Shown piece after piece: positions 11,661 to 23,052 of a DNA stretch of 64,000 bases. The DNA is taken from the NCBI GenBank assembly GCA_947359465.1, contig OX375881.1, positions 121,717,967 to 121,781,966 of the forward strand. Reading direction: 5' to 3'. This DNA is from Metellina segmentata (taxonomy: Eukaryota; Arthropoda; Arachnida; Araneae; Tetragnathidae). The notes under the pieces were generated by a model. The model was given only the letters and a program-made list of their open reading frames with translations. It was not told the origin of the DNA and made no database searches. Both the position numbers and the translations under genes were made by a program. Within the stretch, counting starts at the first letter, position 1. Every line of letters starts with the position of its first letter.

Positions 11661-12440
11661 GCCGCATAATTAGTTAAGAACAATGAGTAGAATTTTGTCC
11701 TCTACGTTTTTTCATGACTATTTTTTTTATTTAGCGCTCTTCACTTGTAAACCGACTATACTGACATAATACTAAAATATAAACACTAAAATCCATAAAC
11801 TTTTAGATGTTTAATTAAATCTTATAAAAACAACTCTTTTTAAACTAATTGTTGTCGATGTCCTTTCAAACAGGCATATTTTTTGCATGTCTACATCAAA
11901 CTTTTTGTCGAAAACCTGCGATCTGAGTTAAATGCATGAGCAGATTAGCGACCTTTAGTCCTGAATGATCGGGATTGTGACCCTTGCGACGCAAGAAGGT
12001 GAAGTAATCCGCTTTCGTGTTTGTTTTATTGGAAGGAAATAACAGGTGTTAACGATGTTTCGAGGGAAAAGCGCTTAATGATCCGTGTAGTTGCGTGTTT
12101 AAAAAATAGGAGTGCGAAGTCCAGCACGACGAAGTGTTTTTCGAGATTTTTTCTTGTTCAACAAAAGGGGGGGGCAGTCGTTTATTTTCCTCAAATAAGT
12201 TTCTTGGGAAAGTACGATAAATAATAGGTATCTACGTCGGAAGCAATTTGATTCTTCATTACTTCCACTTGGGAGGATCGCTAACTGATTTGATAGTTTT
12301 TGTTTTGTCTCTGTATAGTCCAACGGCTGACCTTTTTATTCAGATAATCAAAGTAGGTAATTTTCGAGGGTAATTCGGAATACTCTTTTTTAAATAAAAT
12401 ACAGACCAAATAAATATTTTCAACCACACTTTTTTACATT
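11661..12440. other. Intergenic, no gene seen
   Basis: No motif-bearing frame. A run of eight G lies at 12167-12174. Confidence 0.4.
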
Positions 12441-12449
12441 TTCATACCT

Positions 12450-13095
12450 TTATTTACTTTTCTACATAGTCCCTTAACAAATTTAAGCATTTGTCGTATC
12501 TTGCAACGGGCTTCTGAATACCAGCGTCATACTTCTCTGCCACCAGTCCATTGAGATAAACACTAACAACGTCTTTAAGCTCCTCATTGTTCGCAAAATG
12601 TTTCCCATTTTGAAACTCTTTAAGTTTTGAGAGCAAATGAAAGTCACTGGGGGCTAAGTCCAGGCTATAAGGGAGTCAAGAATTTCCCAATGAAACTTAT
12701 TGGAAACAATGAACTTCGCTCGTGCGTTTTCGCAGCTGCGTGAAGCTATGCGTTGTCATGTAAGAGGACAACGCCGCTAGACAATATGCCGCGTCTTCGA
12801 TTCTGAATTGCACGCCGTAGCTTTTTTAATGTCTCACAGTATGCATGGGTGTTTATACAGGCTCCCCGTGGCATCAACTAAATAAGCAATATTCCGTGAC
12901 GGTCTCAAAAGACGATAGTCATGAGTTTGGGAGTTGAGCTTCTTTGTTTAAACTTTTAACAGACTTGTCAAGGCTCATGCGTACCGACACTTGTGCGACC
13001 ATTTCGCTCCTCTCCATGGACGTTCTCTTCCCTCATTAAAATTTCGGCACCAACGACGCATACATGATTCAGTCATCACATCACCATACAGTGCT
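12450..13095 (-). pseudogene. mariner-like transposase relic
   Basis: Reading the minus strand, the helix-turn-helix portion is visible as MTESCMRRWCRNFNEGRE (about 13020-13080), the typical mariner V-x-x-W-x-x-x-F-x-x-G motif. After a deletion, ILLI-stop-LMPRGACINTHAYC (12850-12900) and ETLKKLRRAIQNRRRGILSS lead to GVVLLHDNA (about 12755-12780), the second aspartate of the catalytic triad. A frameshift follows, then the YS-LDLAPSDFHLLSKLKEF block with the third aspartate (about 12620-12665) and the C terminus ending ARYDKCLNLLRDYVEK, stop at about 12454. Missing first catalytic segment, one stop in MPRG context and a frameshift make it inactive. No inverted ends identified. Confidence 0.85.
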
Positions 13096-13500
13096 TAGAG
13101 TATTAGACACCGCAGGTGTCCCCCTTACCCCACGTCCTTGGGGCAGGTAAAAGTGTTTTTTAGCGGACACACTGCGGAAAAGTGGTTGGACCCCTCCAAG
13201 ACTGAGTGTGACAGCTCCAGGCTAACCCTTGTCTGTGTGTGTTAGCTTCAGGACGGGGCACTACTAATTTTGTTTACACGGTGGGAACTTCTCATATGAG
13301 GGTTCCCGTTATGCAATATAGAAATAAGAAGAAAATAAAAATATAGTAATGATAAAATAAAGTAAATAGAAGAAACATCAAAGTTATGTTAGTTGAAAGG
13401 AAAAGTTAACAAAAAAGGGCTAGTTAAAATAGAGCTCTAAAAAAGGATGAAACCACCCTTTAACAAGTAATGAACAGTTGAAATTAATTGTATGCAAGTC
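13096..13500 (-). other. Probable 3' UTR of the adjacent LINE
   Basis: Non-coding sequence directly 3' of the LINE stop codon. It contains GACACCGCAGGTGTCC (13107-13122), an imperfect palindrome, a G/C-richer stretch to about 13300 and an A-rich stretch 13316-13400. The 3' end of the element and its target duplication were not found. Confidence 0.4.
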
Positions 13501-13818
13501 TTATTGAATGATGAAGTCGATGTTTTCCGATAGGAACTTCATAATTGGCATGATCTTTGCTTGTGCTTGGTTGTTGCTTGCCGTGTTTGTCGCCCATGCC
13601 CTCTAATTTTCGTCTGTTGGTTGTGGTAAATGATGAAGACACGTGAGAGGACAGTTGGAAACGTAGTGGTTTGGCGTTCCTGTTTGTCCGCAGAGGCAGT
13701 TGCTTGATATTGCTAGTTTAAATCTGCTAAGGTAGCTGGGGAAGGGTCCGTGGCCTGTGTAAAGATACGTGAGGTAAGGTCCACATGGTTCTTTCCTGGG
13801 GTTGATCTTTGGAAGAAA

Positions 13819-14400
13819 TTAGAAGGTTCTTCCTGTTTCTCCGGCTTTCCAGTCCTCCTGCCATTTTTGTAGGGCTGTCTTCTTCATAAGGTTTTTAGCG
13901 TGACTCTTGGGTAGTTTGGCGAAGACCATGAAATTAGTTTCTCTCATCGCTGCTTCCTTGGCTTGTTGGTCGGCATTTTCATTTCCGGTAACGCCAATAT
14001 GGGCTTTAACCCAGCTGATGAACGTGTTATTAAAGTTATCGTTAAGTAGTGTTCTGATTTGTTGCGCAATTGTGTCTTTAGTCTGGAACTGTTGTAAGGT
14101 TTTTATTGTTGATAGGCTATATCTGTTCGGATATTGCACGTTATAGTTTGCACGTATAAGTTTGTGTCCATGCAAGTGCGAAGAGGATAGCCAGTTTTTC
14201 GGCTTGCGCCAATGTGTTGTTGTTATTAAGTGCTATTTTCTTTCTGTAAATTTCCATGTTATTTTTGTATACCACGAAGGCCTCTCCTACGCCACGTGGC
14301 GTCTTGGACCCGTCCATGCAAATTGTTAGTCTGTTTCTATTTCGCCTTGTATTACTATTGTGTCGAAGTCCGTGGTCCAGGTGTTTTCAATTTCAATGTC
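13819..14400 (-). pseudogene. LINE RNase H domain
   Basis: The well-preserved part (14175-13819) shows HGHKLIRANYNVQYPNRYS, TIKTLQQFQTKD and the closing motif FISWVKAHIGVTGNENADQQ, with the catalytic histidine and aspartate present. The first acidic motif, normally (T/F)DGSKTPRGVG, is degenerate near 14290-14310 and is followed by a stop. RNase H would degrade the RNA template during LINE cDNA synthesis. Confidence 0.8.
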
Positions 14401-14679
14401 TGCTTCTTTTTCATAGTCACTTGTTTTGTAAATTGTTCCAAGAAAGTGTAAATTTTGTTGCAGTCTGGTGAGTTTTGAGAAAGCCGCCTCTCTGTGAGGC
14501 ACAAGGTGCAGTGGTTCTATACCGGCCAATATTTGTAGAGCGTTTGTTGGTGAGGTGCGGCATGCTCTATGGATGCATACTGTAAACAGGCGCTGGAGAC
14601 TCTGAAGTTTTTGGATCTTTCGCTGTGTAAGCTGTTGGGCCCATGCGCTGGCTGCATAACAATTTAATCTCTCCGCTAC

Positions 14680-16372
14680 TGCCTTATACCATATATCTGA
14701 GGTACCGTGGTTTTGTGCCCCACAATCTGCCCACCGTGTGGGCCATGCTGTTACTAAGGCGTAGACATTTTGTTTTTAAGTGTGCAATATGTTGTAGGAA
14801 TGAGAGCTTACAGTCGATTATGACTCCCAGTAGTTTTATATGTTTAACTATTTTAATTTTCATTGTTCCACTTTTGAGTATAAGATTTCTTGCGAGAGGT
14901 TTAAATGCTCCTATTATCATTGCTGTTGATTTGCTTTCTGATAATGTTAGCTGTTCTCGACAGCATCAGGTTTGTACTTTTTGGAGGGCTTCGCTGGCTG
15001 TTGTTTCGATAACTCTTCTATTGTTACCCGAGATAACTATTGTGATGTAGTCTGCGTAAGCTTGGACTTCTCAATTAAGTGGCCATGTTTCCAGTAGCAG
15101 TTCGTTAACCACAAGTTGCCACAGGAATGGTCATAGACATAAGCCCTGCGGACACCCTCTTTGTAGCTTATGAGTTGTAGTGTTGTCTTGGTGTGGAATG
15201 GCATTACGGTTGTGGAGGTAGCTTCTAGTGATTTCAATTAAATCTGGTGGGAAGTTATGTTTGTGTAGTTTATCGAAGAGTGAAGGCCACCACATTGAAT
15301 CGAACGCGCCTTTAATATCTAGCGAAATGATGCAGTATGGCTCTTGTTTTTTTTTGGTTGCTGTCAATTTTGGCAAGAATTTCTTGAGGGCCTGCTCAGT
15401 GCAGCGTCCGATTCTGAATCCGTATTGTTTCTTACTGAGGATGTTGTTGCTTGACACGAATTTGTTGAATCTAAGGATGAGAAGTTTTTCTAGCGTTTTG
15501 CCCATGATGGGTAGGAGGTTGATTGGGCGGTATGATTCCGGGAGTGATGGAGTTTCTTGGTTTTGGGAACAGGACCACTTCTCCTGTCTTGAAGGCCGTC
15601 GGGAAGTGGCGGAAGTTTTTTCGTGTGTTCATGCATTCCAGGAGTTTATCGGCGTCCTCTTCTAGGATGAGTCGTTGCACTGTGGCCTGTATGCCATCTG
15701 GTTCTGGGGCTATTGTTTTAGATGTGTTTTGTATGATGTGATTAAGTTCCCTGCTCGTGAAAGGTGGTGTGATGGGTATGTTGCTTGGGGGGAAGATCTT
15801 GTTTCATGTATGTGATTCTTCTTGAGTGTCTAGTGATGGTAGATCCGGTCTGTAGATGTTGTTGAGGATGTTAATTTCGGTTTTAAATGAGGCAGCTCCG
15901 GTTGTAGAATGGATAGTGTTAATGTGCTGGATCTGGTTTGTGACCATTTTAAAGGTTGTACCAAGGCGTTTCCCTTTGCGCAGAAAGATTTCCAGGCGGT
16001 GCTTTTGGCCTTATTAATTTCCTTTTTGAAGCTTGATATTAGTTTACGAAGTTTTATTTTTAGTTGGTATCTTGTGGTTGCATCTTGTTCCCTTTGTGTT
16101 CTTCTGCGTGTGGCTTTAACCTGTTTTTGAAGAATGTGAAGATGTTGACTCCACCAGGTTAAGTTGAATTTAGAAATACTCTTTTTCCTTTTGAAATTAT
16201 TTTGCATGGCTTTTATTGTGATTTCCGTTATTTCCTTGGTTTTACTTTCAAGTTCTTGTGTTGAAGCTATGTTGGTGAATTTAATGTGATGCAAATCTTG
16301 TTTAAGATGCTTGATAAATTTAGAATGATTATCATGCTTGGTTTTGAATCTATTGCGAATGGGTATTATCAT
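14680..16372 (-). pseudogene. LINE reverse transcriptase domain
   Basis: Linker with a lysine-rich helix (16372-15830), then MGKTLEKLLILRFNKFVSS, KKQYGFRIGRCTEQAL, SLDIKGAFDSMWWPSLF with the first catalytic aspartate, and QRGCPQG (15505-15131). The active-site box at 15048-15059 reads YADY rather than YADD, so one catalytic aspartate is lost. After more stops the thumb region KSTAMIIGAFKPLARN and IKLLGVIIDCKLSFLQHI follows (14920-14684). Several frame changes lie between the blocks. Confidence 0.8.
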
Positions 16373-16437
16373 GTTAGTTGTGAGTGTGAAAGTTATAGAG
16401 GGTGGTGATCCGTCTGGATTTCGAAGTCTTCAACTTG

Positions 16438-17060
16438 TCAGTTTTCAATTTTACCGGCAATGTTGCCCTTTATGAATGTTAAATCGGTCCAGCCCCTGGA
16501 GTCTTCTTTGGAGAACTTTGGAGGTGCATTTGGAGTGTTGCAAATTAACAGGGAGTTGCTTGATGCGTGTTCCGTGCCTCTTCGATTCTCGTGTTCATAG
16601 CCCCAGAACGTGCTGTGGGCATTGAAGTCTCCTCCAATGACGTGGTTAATCGAGGAAAGGTTGTGAATATTATCCAGTTCTCTTAAGTTTTCTGTTAGGT
16701 CATTATTGGGTGAAGCGTATGTTGAAGTTACGAAGACATCTTCATTATTCCATGAGTTGAAACTTATTGTTATTGTGTTTTCTTGTTTTTGAATGATAGT
16801 TGGGCAAATATGTTGGTTGAGAATTATGATGGCTACTGTTTTAGAATTTGAAAGAATTGTTTTCCATCTTAATGGAATGCCAGGTGGTTTTTCTTTGTTG
16901 GTATAGATTTCCTGTAGTAGTGCGATGTCGATGTTGTTGTCTTCCATGGCCTTAGAAATTAGAAACATCTTTGCACCTGTGTGGTTGTAAATTCACGAGG
17001 CCATTAACACAGTAAGGATTTTTGAACTGGAAAACGAAAAATCTTATACCTTCCATTTTA
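16438..17060 (-). pseudogene. LINE endonuclease domain
   Basis: The open part (16968-16438) contains NIDIALLQEIYTNKEKPPG with the catalytic glutamate, a middle VFVTSTYASPNN block, and VIGGDFNAHSTFWGYEHENR with the aspartate and asparagine of the exonuclease-endonuclease-phosphatase fold. RGWTDLTFIKGN follows, and just past a stop and frame change TDHHPL (about 16415) corresponds to the final SDH motif. The enzyme would nick target DNA for target-primed reverse transcription. The N-terminal NLQPHRCKD segment lies in another frame upstream, so the domain cannot be made intact from this copy. Confidence 0.8.
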
Positions 17061-17070
17061 GATTGAAATA

Positions 17071-18420
17071 ATTAAGATCATCGGGCGATGCGCGCCCCTA
17101 ATCACTGCTCGGAGGGCTTGAGAGACCTTTCCTCTTGAAAATGTTCTTTCTCTATTCAAACACTTATCAAGATAGCATGTGATCTTCCGTATCATTTATA
17201 CCTACTACATTAAGATTTAGCATTAGTTAATAAGCAGGTAAATATTACAATAGAGTAATTATTAAAACATATTTTAAATCCATAGGTGCTACTATAAAGA
17301 CACGTGCAATACAATAGACGAAATATACATAAAAATGTTTGTTATTTAGTCTTTGTTTGTGATCATAATACATTACAACTCCATACTAATATATCAGAGA
17401 GGTCAGTGTTAACTCTCAAGAACCCCGCCACAGCGGGCTGGTCAAGCAGTTCTTGGCTTCAGGAGTAAGACATTAACCGCCATTTACTATCTCGTTATGC
17501 ATCCATAGCCATGTTTATGGTATTTTTTAAATCCCCACAATCTTAGCAAACATTTTAAATCTTGCCTATTTTTTATTGTCTTATCGGTTTAAGAGTTGTT
17601 GGGCTTTAAACATTCACTATGAAACAGAAAAACTCGTAAAATGTACGTTTGGGGCAAAATATCAGGAAAACTATTACACTTACGAACTATATTGTTATGA
17701 CAAAAAACAATGGTTATTTAATTACGAGTAATTTAAAAAAAAGTACATACAAGTAGCCATATTGATGACGTCATTAGTTGCCCCCCCCCCTACCACTCGC
17801 CAACCTTAAGAAATAACATTTTGAAGACTGTGGGTTATGGGTATTCTTAAACAAAGATTTAAGTTTATGGTAAACTCGGGTAAATAAAACGTGTCCTATC
17901 TCTTGGTCTGTATGGGATTAGGAGCTCGTTTCAGGCACGTCTGCTCTCCTCGGAGGTCGTATCGGAACGTCGTAGTGCTTTAATTTCATGATAAATTTCG
18001 CTTGGTTGCACATTTTTTACGTTTAGAAATGGGATCACAGATATGACTTCACATTTGGCGGCACTCTCGATTTTCTTGGACAATTTGTTCGCTTACCAAA
18101 CAACAACGACCGTTAAAATACGATGTAATTCAGTAGACAGCTTACAGACGAGTCACTACGATTAGTAGACCTTGAACAGTGCACATGCCACTGTCATAGT
18201 GGTGAGCATGTTCAAACGGGTATTGCTTTCAAAATAACCCTTGTGTATTCTTTCAACCAATAGATCTATGAACATTTTCCCGAGAACCAAGGAGATTATG
18301 AATGTTAGGTACCACCCATCATACTAAAGCAGTCTAAGGATCATGTTACTACCAGTTTTAGTCCCATGATCCAATACAAATAAAAATATTACCATTGTTC
18401 TCTCTACTTTTGTGTTTCCT
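17071..18420. other. Intergenic, no gene seen
   Basis: AT-rich with a run of ten C at 17781-17790 and a TGACGTCA octamer at 17766-17773. ATTCTTTCAACCAATAGATC at 18249-18268 recurs in variant form at 21,019, 21,903 and 51,606, marking a further dispersed repeat. Confidence 0.4.
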
Positions 18421-18725
18421 CTATGATTGGAACAACTCAACCGGCTATTGGTGACGGTCCGGGAACAATCCTGAAGGGACCTATACGAGGACAACACCTC
18501 GTCATTTTCATTCCCGATAAGAAGGTGAGGTCAGCACAAGAGTTTTTACTCCCACTCCAAACTTCCACTTAGAGGGAATGTGACTACATTTGAGGGGGGC
18601 CACGATAGATTTAGCGAGCACCAGTTTGCACATGCACGACGATCTTTGGTTGGATTAAGTTTTGAACTCGCAACCCTACGACAGCTGATCCGCGATTGTT
18701 CCAACTGGACTACACCGGCTGTCCC
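18421..18725 (-). repeat. SINE copy, near full length
   Basis: Minus-strand copy with GAACAACTCAACCGGCTATTGG in the tail, CACTCCAAACTTCCACTTA mid body, and head TTTTGAACTCGCAACCCTA plus ATTGTTCCAACTGGACTACA, which in reverse gives B-box-like and A-box-like elements of a tRNA-like promoter. Confidence 0.75.
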
Positions 18726-18780
18726 ATATTATTATTTAGTCAAGATGTGGGGTAATTAGTGTTGAAATTACTGAGAAATA

Positions 18781-20158
18781 CACTCATTGCCATACAAATT
18801 TGCGCACCAAGAAAAACTCGTAAAAAAGAAACGAAATTTTACACATGAAAGTACTACTTTGATATAAGTAAGTGATTAGAAAATCAAAGAAAAATATCAT
18901 TTATTGCAGAAAGTACTCTGTTTGACCCCCTCTAGCGCGAATACACGATGCGATAGGAGCGGGCATTGAGGCATACAAGTTCCGTATGATGTCCTGAGAC
19001 ATCTCGTTCCACAGTTGCTGCAAACGCGCCTCTAGTTTGACCAAACTCGTAGGGTGTCAAACTTGCCATCCCAATTGATCCCAGATTTGCTCGATTGGTA
19101 ACAAATCTGGGGATCGAACAGGCCAAGGAAGGGCGGTAATGTGGCGGAGGCAGTCTTATGACATCCTTGCTGTGTGTGGCCTCCTGGGAGCCCTACCATG
19201 AGTGGCATCACATGTAGCTGAAGGATGTCATGGACGTACCGCTGGGCTGTCATTGTGCCATGTATCAATATTAGGGGTGACCGTGTATCGTAAGTAATGG
19301 CACCCCATACCATCACACCAGCTGTGGGAGCGGTGTGTCGCTGTAAAGCGAACGCAGGATTGAGGCGTTCACCACGGGACCTCCACACACGAACACGATT
19401 GTCATCACTGCTCAAATTGAATCTAGATTCGTTGCTGAAGACGACCTGGTTCCATTCCGTTGTAGTCCGATCCCGTCGTGCGCGACACCACTCCAAACGG
19501 AGGCGTTTGTGGGTGGGTATCATTGGCAGCACACGTAATGGGCGCCGCGATACCAGATGTCCTTCAGCCAGGCGCCTTGCGGTGGTTCAGGAAGACACAG
19601 GGGCCCGTAGTGAAGGTGCTGCCTGTATCTCGATAGCGGTCAATGTGGCAGTTGACTCTACGCGTGCGTTTCGTATGATGTGATGGTCTTATTGAAGACT
19701 GGTCTGTCGAGGGCGTTCTGAGCCTGGTCGCCGTGTAAATGACCTCTCTTCTGTCCATTGGTCCTACAGTAAACAGTAAATTCACACCTCCTCACAGTAA
19801 ATTCAGATCAGCCTGCTTCACGAACTACTCGCCGATCTGACCACCCAGCTTCCATCAACCCGATGATTCTTCCCCTCTCGAACTCTGCCAATTAGTCATA
19901 TTGTCTTCGATGGCGGCGTAAGGGTATGTCTACCTCAGCGTTTCGTTTGCAAAAGATTAAGTACACTCAAACAAGCTCTGCTTACCTGTTTTATACTCCA
20001 AGGAGAACGAAGTTCGACGCCCTCTAGTGGCATTACGCAATGCTCAATCACGCTGCATTTCTAATGATTTGCATATCTGGCCGACATGTACCTTCATGAC
20101 AGTTTAGTTACGTTCCCACAATTATTTTTTGGTGCGCAAATTTTTATGGCAATGAGTG
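18781..20158 (-). mobile_element. Tc1-like DNA transposon with inverted ends
   Basis: The left end CACTCATTGCCATACAAATT (continuing TGCGCACC) and the right end in reverse, CACTCATTGCCATAAAAATT (continuing TGCGCACC), match at 27 of 28 positions. Each end is flanked by TA (18779-18780 and 20159-20160), the Tc1/mariner target. The length of 1378 bp fits a one-gene Tc1 element. The transposase inside is inactivated. Confidence 0.92.
19032..19950 (-). pseudogene. Tc1-like transposase, inactivated
   Basis: From high to low coordinates: a helix-turn-helix segment FERGRIIGLMEAGWSDRRVV (about 19870-19900), a second DNA-binding part around 19564-19785, then the catalytic region RLRLEWCRARRD, TEWNQVVFSNESRFNLSSDD and GVMVWGAITYDTRSPLILIH (19532-19250). 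The Tc1 motif is SDES; here SNES (asparagine codon at 19431-19433), so the first catalytic aspartate is lost. Near 19150-19165 the normal QQDNARPH segment is frameshifted (TQQGCHKTA). Later sequence (VTNRANLGSIGM) is in yet another frame. The enzyme would have cut and pasted its own element at TA sites. Confidence 0.85.
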
Positions 20159-20164
20159 TACGTC

Positions 20165-20535
20165 GAACCTTTGAGAGGTTCACACGCGTATATTCGTTCG
20201 GGAACATAGAGGGTTCCCGAGCATGACCCGCCTCTGTTTGTTTGCTCCGAGCCTTCCTTTAGGTGACATTAAGATATTCACAAGATAATTTGTCGACTCA
20301 TTATGGAAAGAGTCATGGGATCTTCAAATTAATAATAAATTGAATATCAAATCAAACCCATTATTCATAACTGGCCAGTTGCTCCAATGTGAAGGACCGA
20401 TGTTAAACTGCCTCGACTCTGCATTGGGCATATTCGATTTACACATCGTCATCTATTTTTTGGGAAACTGTCCCTCTGCGTCGTTTATGTTTCACTTATT
20501 TGGTGTTCGTCATATTTAATAAGATTGTCCTGCTT
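20165..20535. other. Intergenic, dispersed-repeat fragment
   Basis: GAACCTTTGAGAGGTTCACACGCGTATATTCGTTC at 20164-20198 (shown in two parts: GAACCTTTGAGAGGTTCACA, then CGCGTATATTCGTTC) is related to 21,797-21,835 (AAACCTTTGACAAGTCCACA, CACGCTTATATACGTTC). No gene is seen. Confidence 0.4.
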
Positions 20536-20600
20536 TTAACCATCACCGGTAACCATCTATTAACCGCTAACCATCTATTAACCGGTAACCATACTATTTT
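20536..20600. repeat. Short tandem repeat, about 3 units
   Basis: ACCGGTAACCATCTATTA recurs three times with one change (CGCTAACC), period about 20 bp, followed by looser TTTTAACCATCAC copies. Confidence 0.6.
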
Positions 20601-20689
20601 AAACATTACCAGCTTTTAACCATCACAAGATTTTAAAAATACAACTTTAAACTTGCAAAATGTGCTTGGGGAAAATCCCATTACAAACA

Positions 20690-20985
20690 TTTTTTTTTCA
20701 TTTTTACGTGCTATTGGCTTTTTAAATCTTATTTAATTTTGAGTTGCTATATTCAGCAGGTTTAAATCATAACTTCCGTTCATTAATTTTCAAAATAACT
20801 CTATCAGCTTGTTTTTACCAAATTTTTTTCCGAATAAAAATTCTCGCGTTTGGTTTTCCCACTTTCCTTTCAAAACTATTATATCTACAAAATTTTTATT
20901 ATTTTATCGTGCGCTTGGCGAAATTTGTCCACATTTGGACCTTGCGCCATAAAACCCAAATATTCAATCGAATCATGAGGCATAA
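20690..20985 (+). repeat. LINE 3'-end copy
   Basis: Ends with TTTGTCCACATTTGGACC, TTGCGCCATAAAACCCAAAT and a degenerate ATTCAATCGAATC tail. This is the same terminal module as at 21,770 and 50,605, with a long AT-rich 3' UTR-like region before it and no coding remains. Confidence 0.6.
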
Positions 20986-21317
20986 CTAACCTTTCACCAA
21001 CATATAATCTCTCCTAGGATTCTTTCAATCAATAGATATTATGATTCGTGTACATTCGTATTCCATACAATGATCTACGTCTATTATTAGGGACATCGCA
21101 TGGAACGAATGGCGCGACGACTGGAGTAAGCAGAGCAGCAACAAACTCCACGTTATTCACCCGACAATCTCACTCCTACAGTCATTAAAATTTCGATTGT
21201 TCAATGTTATTTGGCACGTCTTCGCATCGACATTCACGTGTCACTCACAGATTTGTATGGGTCGGGGAAATCGCTTCAACGTGCCAGCATTGCTCTCTCT
21301 CTCCATCGATCATATTT

Positions 21318-21772
21318 TAACTTCTTTTACAGGTTTTAGATATTTTTAGCGATAATCTTTTAAAACTTCATTACCAATTTTATCAGATCTGTTGAATCAA
21401 ACTCCCCATCCATTATTTTTTTAATTTCTTCATCACTCAGGTTTTTATACCACATACATAATAAGGTTTCAAATTGAATTCCATTAAATTTATCAACAAA
21501 GATGAGAATACCCAATTTTAGTTCTCTTTTTAGATAACAAAATACGGTTGTGCATTTTTAAGGTTAAAATTTTACCTTTATATTTGAATTTTGTGTATGA
21601 TCAGTTGTTTTTATGCCTTATATTTCGGTTTTTAAGTTAATCTTATCATTATTTTCAAATCTTTAAAAATGTTTTCAAATTTTCAGTATCTTGTGTTTGG
21701 CGCAGATTATTCATTTTTGAAACTTGTGCTTTAAAACCTAACGCAATCAACGAGATGTGGTGCTAGTGTTGA
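21318..21772 (+). repeat. LINE 3' UTR copy, paired with 50,175-50,605
   Basis: About 430 bp aligns by eye along its whole length with 50,175-50,605: TTAAAACTTCATTACCAATTT, ATTCCATTAAATTTATCAAC, AGATAACAAAATACGGTTGTG, GTGTATGATCAGTTGTTTTTATG, then TTTGGCGCAG and a CAATCAACG end. The copies differ at perhaps one base in seven. The tail suggests a LINE of unknown clade that ends in a short CAAC-type repeat. Confidence 0.7.
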
Positions 21773-22400
21773 GGGAAAAAAGCAATTTCCGTCAAACCTT
21801 TGACAAGTCCACACACGCTTATATACGTTCTCAAACATGGAGACATCTGAGCTGCTCGACGTCTAACCACGTTTTACCTTTTAACCAACAGAATATTACC
21901 CTGTGATTCTTGCAATTAATAGATGTGGTTATTTAGTCATTACGCGTTATGAGGCAACATTAATACTACACTAATCGGAAATCTCGCGACCCCATCCGAG
22001 AGTTAACAAAATATATTTAAAAAAATCATTCAAATGTTATATTACTTTTATGAGCCTCTTGCTTTCTTCAAGCATTTTAATGAATAACATGGTATTTTTT
22101 TATATTTACAGTCAAGTTTCTTTTTGAAAGATTACGATCTGAATTTCTCTGCCGTGACTGCATTTCCTAATTTTATAGAAAACTTTACGTATTCAAAATA
22201 GGTATTTTACTTACTGTGTTCAAACGTATTACTTTTTAGCATTGATATTATTGCAACTTTTAACCACTAGGGGACTGCTAACCCTGCTCGCCTACGCTCG
22301 CAAACCTTCGGTGATTGGTACGCAATACCATTTGGTTTGCTTAGCAAACCAACACTCCTTTCGCAAACGTTATTCCGGGCCATGACGTCACAGCGAGATT
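21773..22400. other. Intergenic, with a hairpin
   Basis: No gene. TTGGTTTGC-TTA-GCAAACCAA at 22332-22352 is a perfect 9-bp stem with a 3-base loop. TGACGTCA occurs at 22383-22390. GATTCTTGCAATTAATAGATG at 21905 matches the dispersed ATTCTTTCAACCAATAGAT repeat. Confidence 0.5.
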
Positions 22401-23052
22401 CACTAGGCCGTAACCATCGATATCCTGGCCGTACAACTAGTTTCTGACGTCATACAACTGAGATCCCAGTCCTTCGTCGTATCCCTCCGCGCAGTGTTTC
22501 GCCGGAGCTTATGCGTTTTATTTTTCTACTTTAAAACTAGCGTACCTGCTGATATTTTCTTTCGAAGGAAAATAACTTCATTTTTACTTTGGTTGTGTTC
22601 GAATAAATCTAACTGCTTACTTTAGTTAACCTTTTAAAAACTTCTAGGCTTGCTGTAGTTTAAATTACACTATACATTTATCTTGTTGTAAATAATGACC
22701 ATAAATACCTAATTGATATACAAAATGTAAATTTTTAAAATTTAAAGTCTTATTTAAGGTAAAAACGTTACACAAATACACTGTTTATGAAATAAAGTAC
22801 AACAAAAGAACAAAACCAAATCAGAAAAATATTTTTATTATCAAATCAAACAGCAATATTTCGGTACAACTAAAATTTAAACTAAGCACAAATTATTAAA
22901 AATTTAAATGAAATCAACACAGCATTATATATTGATACATTTAACTAAGAAACATCAACATGGCTAAAACTTAGAACAATAGGCTTATGAACATCAGTAA
23001 AGAATGAATTTTTAAAATATTTGGTGCATTTAAATTTATGAAAAAAAAAAGA

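Larger units (their letters stand above)
13501..17070 (-). mobile_element. I-group non-LTR retrotransposon (LINE), decayed ORF2
   Basis: One ORF2 is recognisable from about 17,060 down to a stop at 13501-13503: apurinic-type endonuclease, linker, reverse transcriptase, RNase H, and a C-terminal zinc knuckle. The knuckle (13649-13702) has the pattern NCLCG-x8-H-x4-C. An RNase H domain plus terminal knuckle places it among I/R1-type LINEs rather than RTE; the exact clade is an inference. Upstream ORF1 was not found, so the copy is 5'-truncated. Frameshifts and stops separate the domains. Confidence 0.85.

Noticed and set aside
12167..12174. G8 run as a G-quadruplex seed
   Set aside because: Only one G tract; no four-tract arrangement nearby.
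14230..15741. Several plus-strand frames over the LINE
   Set aside because: The minus strand carries recognisable RT and RNase H motifs; the plus frames are shadows.
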